A stretch of DNA of 64,000 bases from JAIUNP01 sp020161975 (GTDB lineage: Bacteria > Pseudomonadota > Alphaproteobacteria > Rhizobiales > Beijerinckiaceae): positions 1-64,000 of the forward strand of contig DAIOGK010000009.1 of assembly GCA_036745275.1 (NCBI GenBank), read 5' to 3'. Under the pieces are notes generated by a model that had not been told where the DNA came from, searched no databases, and saw nothing but the letters and a program-made list of their open reading frames with translations. This document shows, in pieces, positions 16,283 to 28,928 of the stretch (positions are counted from its first letter, which is position 1; every line of letters begins with the position of its first letter). Position numbers and translations under genes: made by a program.

Positions 16283-17040
16283 TGGATCATCCCTTGTCCC
16301 GTTACGCCGGCCTCATCGGTGTCGCCGCCTTCGCCCTGATCTGGGAGCTTGCGGCGCGGCTGATCTGGCGTGACCCCGCCGTTCTTCCCGCGCCCTCCGA
16401 TGCGATCATGCAGGCGCTGACGCTGATGCAGCCCGGCGAATTGCTCGGGCATATCGGTATCAGCCTCGGCCGGATCCTGGCCGGCTTTGCCTTGGCGGCG
16501 GCGGCCGGGGTCTTGCTCGGCATCGCCGCCGGCTGGTTCTCGTGGTTCGGCATGATCCTGCGGCCCTTGATCGAACTGCTCCGGCCGATCCCGCCGCTGG
16601 CATGGATTCCGCTGGCAATCATCTGGTTCGGACTTGGCGAGCCTTCGAAGGTCTTCGTCATCTTTCTGGGCGCGTTCTTCCCGGTCTTCACCAATGCCTA
16701 TCGCGGCATCACGATGATTCCGCCGGTGATTTTCCGCGCGGCGCGAACGATGGATATCGATGGCTGGCGACTGCTGTGGAAGGTGGCGATGCCGGCTGCG
16801 ATGCCGGATATCGCGACCGGATTGCGGGTCGGCTTCAGCCTGGCATTCGGCATTCTCGTCGCAGCCGAGCTGATCGCTGCGGACAAGGGGCTGGGCTACC
16901 TCATCATGCAGTCGCGCCAGCTGGGCCACCTCGGCATTGCCGTCTTCGGCATCCTGCTGATCGGTATCCTCAGTATGCTGGCCGACTGGCAGCTCGGCGC
17001 CGTCATCCGGCGCACGGTCGGCCGTTGGGCCAAGGTTTAA
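16282..17040 (+). CDS. ABC transporter permease, SsuC/TauC family (second)
   Basis: This 252-residue permease starts in a TGATG overlap with the preceding stop. The loop FRAARTMDIDGWRLLWKVAMPAAMP matches the family, as do PPLAWIPLAIIWFGLGEPSK and the distal GLGYLIMQSRQLG. It is similar in layout to the upstream permease but not identical, which implies a heterodimeric channel. Confidence 0.9.
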   Translation: MDHPLSRYAGLIGVAAFALIWELAARLIWRDPAVLPAPSDAIMQALTLMQPGELLGHIGISLGRILAGFALAAAAGVLLGIAAGWFSWFGMILRPLIELLRPIPPLAWIPLAIIWFGLGEPSKVFVIFLGAFFPVFTNAYRGITMIPPVIFRAARTMDIDGWRLLWKVAMPAAMPDIATGLRVGFSLAFGILVAAELIAADKGLGYLIMQSRQLGHLGIAVFGILLIGILSMLADWQLGAVIRRTVGRWAKV

Positions 17041-17057
17041 TCAAGGAGGAAAAGGTG

Positions 17058-18098
17058 ATGAACAGACGCGATCTCATGCTCCGCAGCACGGTGGCTGGCC
17101 TGGCAATGGCGGCGCCCTCGCTGGTGCGCGCACAAACCAAACCCGAAAACCCGACGCTCGAACTTGGCTTCGGCCTCGATCCGGTGTTCGCACCGCATAT
17201 CCTGGCGATGCGCAAGGGCTGGCTCGCCGAAGCCGGCTTCACCAAGGTGAACACGAAATCGTTCACCAGCGGCGCCCTGGCCGGCGAGGCCCTGATTGCC
17301 GGCCAGATCAACCTCTGGACCCCGGGCAACCTGCCGCCGATCTCGATGGTCGCCAACGATGTGCCGATTGTCGTGCTGGGCACCAATTGCATCGCCGCAG
17401 CAGCCGACAATCTTGTTGCCCGCAAGGATGCCAACATCCGCAAGCCCGAAGATCTCTACAACATCAAGATCGGGCTGCTCGCAGGCTCAAGCGCCAGTGC
17501 GATGCTGTATAATATCGCCAAGCGTTACAACCTCGATGAAAAGCGGCTCCAGCCGGTCAATCTGCCGCCGCCGGAACAATTCGCCGCCGTCAATTCCGGC
17601 AATGTGCAGGCCCTCCTGTGCTGGCAGCCATGGGGTTACAAGGCGATCGCGGCGGGCGGGCAACTGATCCACAGCGGCACGACCAGCCATTTCGAAGCCA
17701 ACAACGGCCAGCCGGCGCAGGTCTCGGCCACCCGCTCGATCTTCGTTGCCAGCAAGGATTACGTGAAGAGCAACCCGGTTGGCACGCGCGCCCTGGTGTC
17801 CGTGCTGACGCGGGCGCAGAAATTCGCCGCCGATCCTGCCAACAAGGCCGAAGTCATCGATCTGGTTTCGCAGGAAACCAAGCAGGACAAATCGGTCGTG
17901 GAAGCCATCTGGAACCAGTATGTCTTCGATCCGTCGATCGGCGAGGCCTATGTCGCCGACATGCGCTCGCTCGCCGGCTACCTCGTGGCGTCGGGGCGGG
18001 TGAAGTCGATCACCGACCCGATGGACTACACCTACACCGAGCCGCTGGCGGCTGCCGATCCCAAGCTGGTGAGCATTCCGGGCAAGGCAAAGCTGTGA
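17058..18098 (+). CDS. Substrate-binding protein of a nitrate/sulfonate/taurine-type ABC importer
   Basis: This 346-residue protein starts at 17058 behind AAGGAGG (17043-17049). The signal contains RRDLMLRSTVAGLAMAAPSL and ends VRAQ, so export by TAT is likely. The mature part has LGFGLDPVFAPHILAMRKGW and VLGTNCIAAAADNLVARKD, with SGNVQALLCWQPWGYKA near residue 185, all as in SsuA/TauA/NMT1-like proteins. It supplies the importer encoded just upstream. The ligand is not known; the downstream oxidoreductases and hydrolase suggest an organic carbon source. Confidence 0.85.
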   Translation: MNRRDLMLRSTVAGLAMAAPSLVRAQTKPENPTLELGFGLDPVFAPHILAMRKGWLAEAGFTKVNTKSFTSGALAGEALIAGQINLWTPGNLPPISMVANDVPIVVLGTNCIAAAADNLVARKDANIRKPEDLYNIKIGLLAGSSASAMLYNIAKRYNLDEKRLQPVNLPPPEQFAAVNSGNVQALLCWQPWGYKAIAAGGQLIHSGTTSHFEANNGQPAQVSATRSIFVASKDYVKSNPVGTRALVSVLTRAQKFAADPANKAEVIDLVSQETKQDKSVVEAIWNQYVFDPSIGEAYVADMRSLAGYLVASGRVKSITDPMDYTYTEPLAAADPKLVSIPGKAKL

Positions 18099-18102
18099 GC
18101 CG

Positions 18103-19131
18103 ATGAAACCGGTCGGAATAGCTCTCGTCGGCGCAGGCTTCATCGCTGACTACCACCTCAGCGGGTTGAAGCCTGTCGATGATGCGGAGGTGCGGCTCAT
18201 CGTCAGCCGCACCACCGACAGCGCTGGCCGGGTTGCCCGGCAGCATGGCATTGCCGAGGCCTCGAACGATTTCGAAGCGGCGCTGCGGCGGCGTGACATT
18301 GATGCGGTCATCATCACGACGCCGGACGACACGCACGAGGAACTGGCCGCCGCCGCCCTGCGGGCCGGCCGCGCCGTGTTGCTGCAAAAGCCGATGGCGC
18401 CCGATTCGGCGGCATGCCGGCGCCTGCTCAGCGTCGCCGCGGAAACCGGCGCCGATCTGCAGGTCAGCTTCATGCACCGCTATTTCGAGGAAGTCGTCGC
18501 CGCCCGCGCGCTGATCGGGGCAGGCCATATCGGAACGATCAACTCGGTCCGGCTGCGCAATGCCACGCCGGGTCCCAACTGGGGCGACTGGTTCTTCCGC
18601 CGCGATGTGGTGGGTGGCGGCGTCGTGCTGCAACTGGGCATCCACGGCATCGACCTCATCGGCCATCTGTTCGGCCCGATCAAAAGCGTTTCCGCCACGG
18701 TCGACACGCTCGTCCCGACGCGTCGGCTGCGGGACGGTCGCGACGTTCCGGTCGAAAATGCCGATACCGCCCACGCCTGCTATCGGACCGCCGGCGGGAT
18801 CGTCGTCCAGCATGAGATGTCGATGATCGAACAGGCCGGGACCGATCGTTTCCGCATGGAGATCTACGGAACGGCAGGCACGTTATGGCTTCGCAGCGAA
18901 CGCGGGCGGCTCGCCTCGTTCCGGTGCGGTGCTCCGGATTGGCAACTCCACCCCTTGCCGGACGTTGCCGCAGGCCAGCGCCATCATCAGGACTGGGTGG
19001 ATGGTATCACGGGGCGCAAACCGCGCCTTTCGACTGCGCGCGACGCATTCGCCGGACTGCTCGTCGCCGAAGCGATCGCCGAATCGGGCAGCAGCGACGG
19101 CGTCCGCACCACCGTCAGGGCACCCGCATGA
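18103..19131 (+). CDS. Gfo/Idh/MocA-family oxidoreductase (first copy)
   Basis: This 342-residue NAD(P)-dependent enzyme has the Rossmann start VGIALVGAGFIADYHLSG and the nicotinamide-site lysine in LLQKPMAPDS, where the usual EKP is QKP. VVLQLGIHGIDLIGHLFGP near residue 175 provides the catalytic Asp-His region. Members oxidise hydroxyl groups of sugars, inositols and related compounds. It starts five bases after the binding-protein stop, and its stop overlaps the next start (ATGA at 19128), so co-expression is expected. Confidence 0.88.
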   Translation: MKPVGIALVGAGFIADYHLSGLKPVDDAEVRLIVSRTTDSAGRVARQHGIAEASNDFEAALRRRDIDAVIITTPDDTHEELAAAALRAGRAVLLQKPMAPDSAACRRLLSVAAETGADLQVSFMHRYFEEVVAARALIGAGHIGTINSVRLRNATPGPNWGDWFFRRDVVGGGVVLQLGIHGIDLIGHLFGPIKSVSATVDTLVPTRRLRDGRDVPVENADTAHACYRTAGGIVVQHEMSMIEQAGTDRFRMEIYGTAGTLWLRSERGRLASFRCGAPDWQLHPLPDVAAGQRHHQDWVDGITGRKPRLSTARDAFAGLLVAEAIAESGSSDGVRTTVRAPA

Positions 19132-20192
19132 TCAACAATCCCCGGATCGCGATCCTCAGTTTTGCGCATTACCACGCCAATTTCTGGGCCGAAGCCCTGC
19201 TTGCCGATGCGGCGCGGCCACTCGCCTGCATCTGGGATGACGATGCCGAAAGGGGCAAGGACGCCGCAGCGCGGTTCGGCGTCCCGTTCGAGGCGGAGCT
19301 TGCCGCTGCCCTGGCAACCTGCGACGCCGTGGCGATCTGCGCCGAAACGGTGAAGCATCCGGCCTTGACGGAAGCGGCGGCGGCGGCGGGAAAACACATC
19401 CTGTGCGAAAAGCCGACGGCCCGCACGCTGGCCGAGGCCGACGCCATGGCGGCGTCTGTGAACAAGGCCGGCGTTCTGTTCATGCAGAGTTTCCCCAAGC
19501 GTCTCGATCCGGCCTCGCATGCGCTGAAAGATCTGGTTGCATCCGGCCGGCTGGGCCAGATCCATCTTGTCCGCGTGCGACATGGGCATTGGTATGGGCT
19601 CGATCCGGAGTTCCGCAAGCGCTGGTATGTCGACCCCGAGCTTGGCGGCGGCGGCGCGCTGCTCGACGAGGGCATTCACGGCGCCGATCTCCTGCACTGG
19701 TTCTTCGGACGGCCGGAGAGCGTCACCGCGGAGCTGGCAACGCCCGTCGGCGGCTTGCCGGTCGAGGAAACCGGCGTCGCATTGTTCCGGTATCCGGGCG
19801 GGATGATTGCCGAACTGACCACCTCGGTCCTCCTGCCGGCGGCAGAAGTCTCGATCGAACTTTATGGCACGCAGGCGACCGCCCTGCTGTCCGCCGTCGA
19901 TCTTGCCTCGCGCGACATCACGGAAGGCGCATTCCTGCGCGTTTCAGATGAGCGTGACGGCCGCAAAGTCTGGCAGGATCTGGAGATCACGCCCCGGTTC
20001 AAGCTGGGCCAATTCCATCACCAGAACGCGATCGCCTTCCTCGCCTGCCTGCGGACGGGCAAGCCGCCACCTGCAACGCTCGCCGACGGGCGGGCCGCGC
20101 TTGAGATGATCACGACAGCCTATCGCGCCGCCGCAACCGGCACGCGCCAGATCTTTCCAACCGGACAGGACATCCCGGGAACCGACCGATGA
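19128..20192 (+). CDS. Gfo/Idh/MocA-family oxidoreductase (second copy)
   Basis: This 354-residue enzyme begins MINNPRIAILSFAHYHANFW. It has the canonical lysine motif CEKPTARTLAEAD and the substrate-site segment LLDEGIHGADLLHWFFGRPE. Upstream in-frame sequence belongs to the overlapping first copy, so the ATG at 19128 is the start. The HYHANFW element in place of a glycine-rich loop is unusual for the Rossmann turn. Together with the first copy it could carry out successive oxidations or an oxidation-reduction pair on the imported compound. Confidence 0.88.
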   Translation: MINNPRIAILSFAHYHANFWAEALLADAARPLACIWDDDAERGKDAAARFGVPFEAELAAALATCDAVAICAETVKHPALTEAAAAAGKHILCEKPTARTLAEADAMAASVNKAGVLFMQSFPKRLDPASHALKDLVASGRLGQIHLVRVRHGHWYGLDPEFRKRWYVDPELGGGGALLDEGIHGADLLHWFFGRPESVTAELATPVGGLPVEETGVALFRYPGGMIAELTTSVLLPAAEVSIELYGTQATALLSAVDLASRDITEGAFLRVSDERDGRKVWQDLEITPRFKLGQFHHQNAIAFLACLRTGKPPPATLADGRAALEMITTAYRAAATGTRQIFPTGQDIPGTDR

Positions 20193-21739
20193 GCATCATT
20201 CGCGCGCCCTTGCCAACGCGGCTCACACCGCTTGCCACCGAATTCGGCGTAACGCCCCTGTTCGGCGACATCCACAACCATTGCGATCTCAGTTACGGTC
20301 ACGGCCGCTTCGAGGATGCGCTGGCCCGCGCGGCGCTCCAGCTCGATTTCGTGTCGATCACCGGCCATGCGCACTGGCCAGACATGCCGGTGGACGACCC
20401 CAGCGTTGCCCATATCGTCGCCTTCCATGTCGAGGGCTTCGCCCGGCTGCAAAAGCGCTGGCCGGCGCATTTCGCAGCACTCGCGGCGGCCAGTACCAGG
20501 GATTTCGTCGCCTTTCCCGGCTATGAAATTCATTCCGCCGCCTATGGCGACTACACGATCGTCTACCGGGATGCCGAGCCGGCGCCGATGATCCTCGCCG
20601 ACAGCCCGGCGGAGTTGCGGGCCGGCCTTGAGAAACACATGGCCGGGCGCGCCTTCGCCTTTCCGCACCACATCGGCTACCGGCTGGGCGCACGCGGCAT
20701 CAACTGGGATGCGTTCGATCCGGCGCTCTCGCCCTTCGTCGAGATGAATTCGATGCATGGCTGCGCCGAGACATCCGAGACCGATCGCCCCTATCTTCAC
20801 TCGATGGGCCCTCTGGACGGCAGCCAGACCATGCAGGCCGGCCTTGCGCGTGGCGCCTTGTTCGGCATCGTCGGCAATACCGATCATCACTCGGCCTTCC
20901 CCGGTTCCTACGGTCACGGCCGCATGGCGGCCTATGCGGCCCGGCGCGACCGCCCGGCGATCTGGGACGCGATGAACGCGCGTCGCACCAATGCCCTCAC
21001 AGGCGACAGCATCCACCTGATGGCAGCGATCGGTTCGACCATGCAGGGTGGCGTCATGCCCCCTACGACAGACGCCGACCTCCGAATCGAAGCGGTGGCC
21101 GGCGGCTTCATCGACACCATCGATGTCATCCGCAACGGCGCGCTGATCCACCGCATCAGCCCCGACCTTGCGCCGGCGCCGATTTCAGCCGAACCCGAGA
21201 CCCTGCTTCATCTCGAACTCGGCTGGGGTGCGCGCGGACGCAGTTTTGCGTGGAACGGCCGCATCGGCATTGACGGCGGCGAAATCCTGTCGGTCGAACC
21301 GCGGCTGCGCGGCGCCGAAATCGTTTCACCGCTTGAAGGCGATGACGCGGCCCATGCGCTGCCGAAGATCGAAGCCGACAGCAGCGGCGCGGTCCGCTTC
21401 TCGATCATCGCCGAGGCAAACCCCAATAACGTGACGCCGGCGACGCAAGGGCTGATGCTGCGCATTCGCGCGGGGGACACTGCAACGGTCCATGCCGAAT
21501 TCCCCGGCAGTTCCATCCGTATTCCGCTGGCCGAATTGTTCAGACATGCGCGCAGCGGCAACCTCGGCCCCATCGACAGTCCGGCGTGGCGCATCCACGC
21601 CCTGCCCCGCCCCGAACAATGGCAATGGCAGGGCGTTGTGCCGCTGGGCGATGTCAGGGCCGGCGAGACCGTTTACCTGCGCCTGCGGCAACGCGGCGGT
21701 CAGATGGCCTGGACATCTCCGATTTTCTGCCGCGACTAA
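20189..21739 (+). CDS. PHP/CehA-McbA-like metal-dependent hydrolase
   Basis: This 516-residue protein has several metal-ligand motifs of the PHP class: LFGDIHNHCDLSYGHG (about residues 24-39), SITGHAHWPD, FPGYEIHS, AFPHHIGYR and GNTDHHSAFPGSYGHG. The last 180 residues (VAGGFIDTIDVIRNGALIHR onward) form a beta-rich domain often found after such hydrolases. It probably cleaves a phosphate, sulfate or amide bond in the compound taken up by the adjacent importer. The ATG overlaps the oxidoreductase stop by four bases. No signal peptide is present. Confidence 0.75.
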   Translation: MSIIRAPLPTRLTPLATEFGVTPLFGDIHNHCDLSYGHGRFEDALARAALQLDFVSITGHAHWPDMPVDDPSVAHIVAFHVEGFARLQKRWPAHFAALAAASTRDFVAFPGYEIHSAAYGDYTIVYRDAEPAPMILADSPAELRAGLEKHMAGRAFAFPHHIGYRLGARGINWDAFDPALSPFVEMNSMHGCAETSETDRPYLHSMGPLDGSQTMQAGLARGALFGIVGNTDHHSAFPGSYGHGRMAAYAARRDRPAIWDAMNARRTNALTGDSIHLMAAIGSTMQGGVMPPTTDADLRIEAVAGGFIDTIDVIRNGALIHRISPDLAPAPISAEPETLLHLELGWGARGRSFAWNGRIGIDGGEILSVEPRLRGAEIVSPLEGDDAAHALPKIEADSSGAVRFSIIAEANPNNVTPATQGLMLRIRAGDTATVHAEFPGSSIRIPLAELFRHARSGNLGPIDSPAWRIHALPRPEQWQWQGVVPLGDVRAGETVYLRLRQRGGQMAWTSPIFCRD

Positions 21740-21767
21740 CTGAAAGCAGTGAGCACCATCTGCTTCG

Positions 21768-21801
21768 GGTTCTGATGGGGGGTGTCCACCCCATCAGAAC
21801 C
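21768..21801. terminator. Bidirectional terminator-like hairpin between convergent operons
   Basis: GGTTCTGATGGGG (21768-21780) and CCCCATCAGAACC (21789-21801) are perfect complements with an eight-base loop. The hairpin sits in the 70-base gap between two converging genes. There is no long T-tract on either side, so termination efficiency is uncertain. Confidence 0.65.
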
Positions 21802-21809
21802 GGCAGGCG

Positions 21810-25436
<3,627 letters not shown>

Positions 25437-25532
25437 GGGGGTGTTCTCCGAAAATTCGGGCGCGACAGACCGTCCGGCGAAACGGGTCGCCGGCTGCTGT
25501 CATGCCGTGGGGGGGGGCGATTTTGGGGTGCG

Positions 25533-26276
25533 TTACATGCCGAGATAGACCCGGCGGATGTCGGGATGGTCCCGAACCTCCTTTGCCGTTCCGTCAAGGA
25601 CCAGCCGCCCGGTTTGCAGGACATAGGCGCGGTCGGCGATATCCAGGCTTTCGGCCAGCCGCTGCTCCACCAGGAGCACCGTCACGCCGGTCTTGCGGAT
25701 CGATTGCACGGCGGCGAAAATCTCGTCGACGAGCTTGGGCATGATGCCCTGCGAGGGTTCATCCAGCATCAGGAGGGCCGGCCGTGTCATCAGCGCGCGT
25801 GAGATCGCCAGCATCTGCTGTTCCCCGCCGGACAAGGTGCCGGCACGCTGGCCAAGACGCTCCTTCAGGCGCGGGAACAGTGTGAAGACCGTTTCCAGCG
25901 GCGCGTCCCTGTCCGGCTTGCTGCGGTGGAGGTAGCTGCCGAGCCTCAGGTTGTCGGCAACCGTGAGGCGCGGGAACAGCCGCTTGTTCTCCGGCACATA
26001 GGCAAGGCCCAGCGCGGTGATCTCATGGCCCGGCAGGGTATCGATCCGCTTGCCGAGAAAGGAGACCGCCCCGTCGCGCGGCTTTTCCATGCCGGCGATG
26101 GATTTGAGCAGGGTGGACTTTCCGGCGCCGTTGGCCCCGGCCACAACGACGATTTCGCCGCGGGCGACCGAGATCGAGATTTCCGAGATGGCGATCAGCC
26201 CGCGATAGGCCGTGGTCAGCCTGTCGACGGTCAGGAGGGCCCTGCCCCCTTCGGTGGCATGGTCATCAGGCAGCAC
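25533..26276 (-). CDS. livF: Branched-chain amino acid-type ABC transporter ATPase LivF
   Basis: This 247-residue ATPase has Walker A GANGAGKST, signature LSGGEQQMLAISRALM and Walker B LLMLDEPSQGIMP, which is characteristic of LivF. The start overlaps the LivG stop by 11 bases. Transport substrate cannot be told from the ATPase. The next 95 bases before the oxoprolinase contain a run of ten Gs (about 25508-25517), which is a possible error-prone site. Confidence 0.88.
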   Translation of the reverse strand: MLPDDHATEGGRALLTVDRLTTAYRGLIAISEISISVARGEIVVVAGANGAGKSTLLKSIAGMEKPRDGAVSFLGKRIDTLPGHEITALGLAYVPENKRLFPRLTVADNLRLGSYLHRSKPDRDAPLETVFTLFPRLKERLGQRAGTLSGGEQQMLAISRALMTRPALLMLDEPSQGIMPKLVDEIFAAVQSIRKTGVTVLLVEQRLAESLDIADRAYVLQTGRLVLDGTAKEVRDHPDIRRVYLGM

Positions 26277-27000
26277 GGTGACGTTCTCCCAGATAAGCGG
26301 TGATCACCTTGTCATCCCGCACCACGTCGGCCGGGTTGCCCTCCGCGAGCAGCCTGCCGAGATGCAGCACAACAGCCCGGTCGACGAGCGGCATCACGAT
26401 TTCCATGACGTGTTCGACCATGATGATGGTCACGCCCTGATCCCGCACCTTGCGGATAAGGTCCACCCCGGCCTTGGCCTCGGCGGGCGTCAGGCCCGTC
26501 ATGACCTCGTCCAGCAGCAGAAGTTGCGGCCGGGTCGCCAGCGCGCGGGCCATTTCAAGACGGCGCTTTTCAGGGGGGGTCAGCTCGACGGCGGGCGCAT
26601 CGGCGCGCCCCCCGATGCCGACGAAGTCGAGGGTTTCGATGGCCGCGCGGCGGACAGCGCCGGTGGATGACGAGCGCATGAAGCCGCCAACCATGACGTT
26701 CTCAAGCACGGTCATGGTGTCGAAACTGCGCGGCACCTGGAATGTCCGGCCAATGCCCAGCGCACAGCGCGCGGTGCCGGGCATGGCGGTGATGTCCCTG
26801 CCGTTGAAGCGGATCGTTCCTGCGGTCACCGGCAAGGCGCCGGCGATCATGTTGAACAGCGTCGATTTGCCGGCGCCGTTGGGCCCGATGAGGCCGAGGA
26901 TCTCGCCCCGGCCGACATTGAGGGAAACGTCGTCATTGGCTGTCAGGCCACCGAAGTGCTTCGAGACGTTCCGGATTTCAAGGATGGGTTCGCCGCTCAT
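26266..27000 (-). CDS. livG: Branched-chain amino acid-type ABC transporter ATPase LivG
   Basis: This 244-residue ATPase starts MSGEPILEIRNVSKHFGGLT with Walker A GPNGAGKST. LTPPEKRRLEMARALATRP replaces the classical signature, and Walker B is LLLLDEVMTGLTP, as in LivG. The frame stays open far upstream through the LivM gene, but that part is a shadow of LivM. The ATG at 27000 overlaps the LivM stop. Confidence 0.9.
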   Translation of the reverse strand: MSGEPILEIRNVSKHFGGLTANDDVSLNVGRGEILGLIGPNGAGKSTLFNMIAGALPVTAGTIRFNGRDITAMPGTARCALGIGRTFQVPRSFDTMTVLENVMVGGFMRSSSTGAVRRAAIETLDFVGIGGRADAPAVELTPPEKRRLEMARALATRPQLLLLDEVMTGLTPAEAKAGVDLIRKVRDQGVTIIMVEHVMEIVMPLVDRAVVLHLGRLLAEGNPADVVRDDKVITAYLGERHRAA

Positions 27001-27968
27001 GGTCTGGCATCCGGCTTGGCGTTGCGATGGAAGAGGCTGAGAATGCCTTCCGGCTTGGCGAGCGAGATGATCATGATCAGCGCGCCATAGATGATCAGAT
27101 CGAGGCCGTTGCCGGAGCCGCCCATGTAGCTGCGGGTGATCTCGGTCAGGGGGATCAGCACCGCCGCGCCCACCAGAGGCCCCCAGAGGGTGCCGATGCC
27201 CCCCAGCACCGCCGGCAGGGCGAAGAGCAGGGAAAAGCGGAAGGTCATGACGCTCTCGGGGTCGATGTAGGAGACGAAGGCGGCATAGAACCCCCCGCCC
27301 AGCGCCGTGAAGAAGGCAGAGAGCGCAGCCGCGGCCATCTTCGAGCGGAACACCTCGACGCCGAGGCTTTCGGCTGCCTCCGGATTGTCCTTCACCGCGC
27401 GCCACCAGAAACCCCAGCGCGAGTCCTCGATCCAGTAGGTCACGAGCCAGGTGATCACGAACAGGCCCAGGGCCAGATAGACGTAAGGGGCCTTGTCGCG
27501 GGCAAACTGCAAGGTCACCCAGCTGTCGGGGCCGATTGGCCACTGGATGCCGAGCGCGCCGCCGACCGCATCCCAGTTGTGCACCAGCAGCAGGCCGATT
27601 TCGGCAATCACGATGGTGGCGATCGAGAAATAATGCCCCTTGAGGCGGAAGCAGGGATAGCCGAGCCCCAGCGCCAGCAGCATCGAGATTACCCCGCCCG
27701 CCAGTGCGCCAAGCCAGGGCGTGATGCCGAAGCTGGCGTAGAAGACCGAGGTCGCATAGGCGCCGACACCGAAATAGAGCGCGTGGCCGAGCGAAATCTG
27801 GCCGCAGTAGCCCCCGAGGATGTTCCAGCTCTGCGACAGCGCCGCATACATCAGCGTGAGCACGAGGACGTTGAGCATATACACATCGGTGATGACCCGC
27901 GGCAGGATGGCGAGTGCGATCACGACGCCTGACAGCAGGACAAGCTGAAGCTGGCGATGCGTCATCAC
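26997..27968 (-). CDS. livM: Branched-chain amino acid-type ABC permease LivM
   Basis: This 323-residue permease has about nine hydrophobic segments. The family pattern LSQSWNILGGYCGQISLGHA lies near residue 45, and PAVLGGIGTLWGPLVGAAVL near residue 255. It overlaps LivH (27965-27968) and LivG by four bases each. It forms the import channel with LivH. Confidence 0.9.
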   Translation of the reverse strand: MMTHRQLQLVLLSGVVIALAILPRVITDVYMLNVLVLTLMYAALSQSWNILGGYCGQISLGHALYFGVGAYATSVFYASFGITPWLGALAGGVISMLLALGLGYPCFRLKGHYFSIATIVIAEIGLLLVHNWDAVGGALGIQWPIGPDSWVTLQFARDKAPYVYLALGLFVITWLVTYWIEDSRWGFWWRAVKDNPEAAESLGVEVFRSKMAAAALSAFFTALGGGFYAAFVSYIDPESVMTFRFSLLFALPAVLGGIGTLWGPLVGAAVLIPLTEITRSYMGGSGNGLDLIIYGALIMIISLAKPEGILSLFHRNAKPDARP

Positions 27969-28843
27969 AGCCTCCCGAACAGGCCGCTCGGGCGGACGAA
28001 CACGACACCGAGATAAAGCAGATAGACCGCGATCGATTTCATGGCCGGCGGCAGCACCGTGGCGGCCAGCGCCTCGATCACGCCGACGATCAGCCCCGCC
28101 GCCAGCGCGCCGAACACGCTGCCAAACCCGCCGAGCGCGACCACGACATAGGCGATCAGCGCAAAGGGGCCGCCGACATGGGGATGGATGTAATAGAAGA
28201 TGGCCAGCACCACCCCGGCAAGGCCGACGAGCGCCACGCCAAGCCCCCAGCCGAGCGCAAAGACCCGGTTGCGGTCAATGCCGACCAGTGCGACCGCGCC
28301 CTGATCCTCGCGCGTGGCTTCCAGCGCCTTGCCGAAATCGGTCCGGTCCATCAGCAGGTAAAGCCCGGCAAAGGCCAGCAGCGAGATCAGGCCGCCAAAA
28401 ACCTGCGGCAGGGGCAGGAAGACGCCGGCGATGTCGAGGGTCTTGCCCCCGAGCCAGGATTTGGGAATGCTGCGGTAATCGGGCGAGAAGAAGAACTGGG
28501 CGAGGCCCTGGATCAGCACGGCCAGCCCGAAGGTGGCGAAGATCTGAACCATGCCGACGTTCGTCCTGGCCCGCATGGCAAAGCGCACCACGCCAAAATA
28601 GGCCAGCGCCCCCAGCACGAACATGAGCGCGGTCACCGCCGGCATCAGCACCACGGGGTCCAGTGATGTCGCCAGCCAGAGTCCGAAGGTGGCATACATC
28701 GCCACCATCAGGAATTCACCGTGGGCAAAATTCACGACATCCATCAGGCCGAAAATAAGCGAGAGGCCGACGGCGATGAGTGCGTAAAGCAATCCCATCA
28801 GAAGGCCGCTCGCAAGCACCTGGAGAAAGGCTTGCAGCGTCAT
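27965..28843 (-). CDS. livH: Branched-chain amino acid-type ABC permease LivH
   Basis: This 292-residue permease has about eight helices. GLLYALIAVGLSLIFGLMDV followed by VNFAHGEFLM near the N-terminus and VVALGGFGSVFGALAAGLIV near residue 235 are typical of LivH. It follows the binding-protein gene after an 85-base gap that contains a strong hairpin, which is common when the binding protein must be made in excess. Confidence 0.9.
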   Translation of the reverse strand: MTLQAFLQVLASGLLMGLLYALIAVGLSLIFGLMDVVNFAHGEFLMVAMYATFGLWLATSLDPVVLMPAVTALMFVLGALAYFGVVRFAMRARTNVGMVQIFATFGLAVLIQGLAQFFFSPDYRSIPKSWLGGKTLDIAGVFLPLPQVFGGLISLLAFAGLYLLMDRTDFGKALEATREDQGAVALVGIDRNRVFALGWGLGVALVGLAGVVLAIFYYIHPHVGGPFALIAYVVVALGGFGSVFGALAAGLIVGVIEALAATVLPPAMKSIAVYLLYLGVVFVRPSGLFGRL

Positions 28844-28872
28844 TGCTGTTGTTCCTGTTGCCGGGTGCGTCG

Positions 28873-28896
28873 CTCCGGGACGAGGCCGTCCCGGAG
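28873..28896. terminator. Hairpin between binding-protein gene and livH
   Basis: CTCCGGGAC (28873-28881) and GTCCCGGAG (28888-28896) form a perfect 9-bp stem with a six-base loop. On the minus-strand transcript no U-tract follows, so it more likely protects the 3' end of the binding-protein message or weakly attenuates than fully terminates. Confidence 0.5.
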
Positions 28897-28928
28897 TCTT
28901 TACCCGAAGTGCCCGGAATGAATTCCGC

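Noticed and set aside
25508..25517. Run of ten Gs before the oxoprolinase gene
   Set aside because: Noncoding position; noted as a likely error-prone spot but not evidence of phase variation.
27001..28008. N-terminal extension of LivG to 580 residues
   Set aside because: The extension lies in the LivM gene in another frame; family sequence of LivG begins at 27000.
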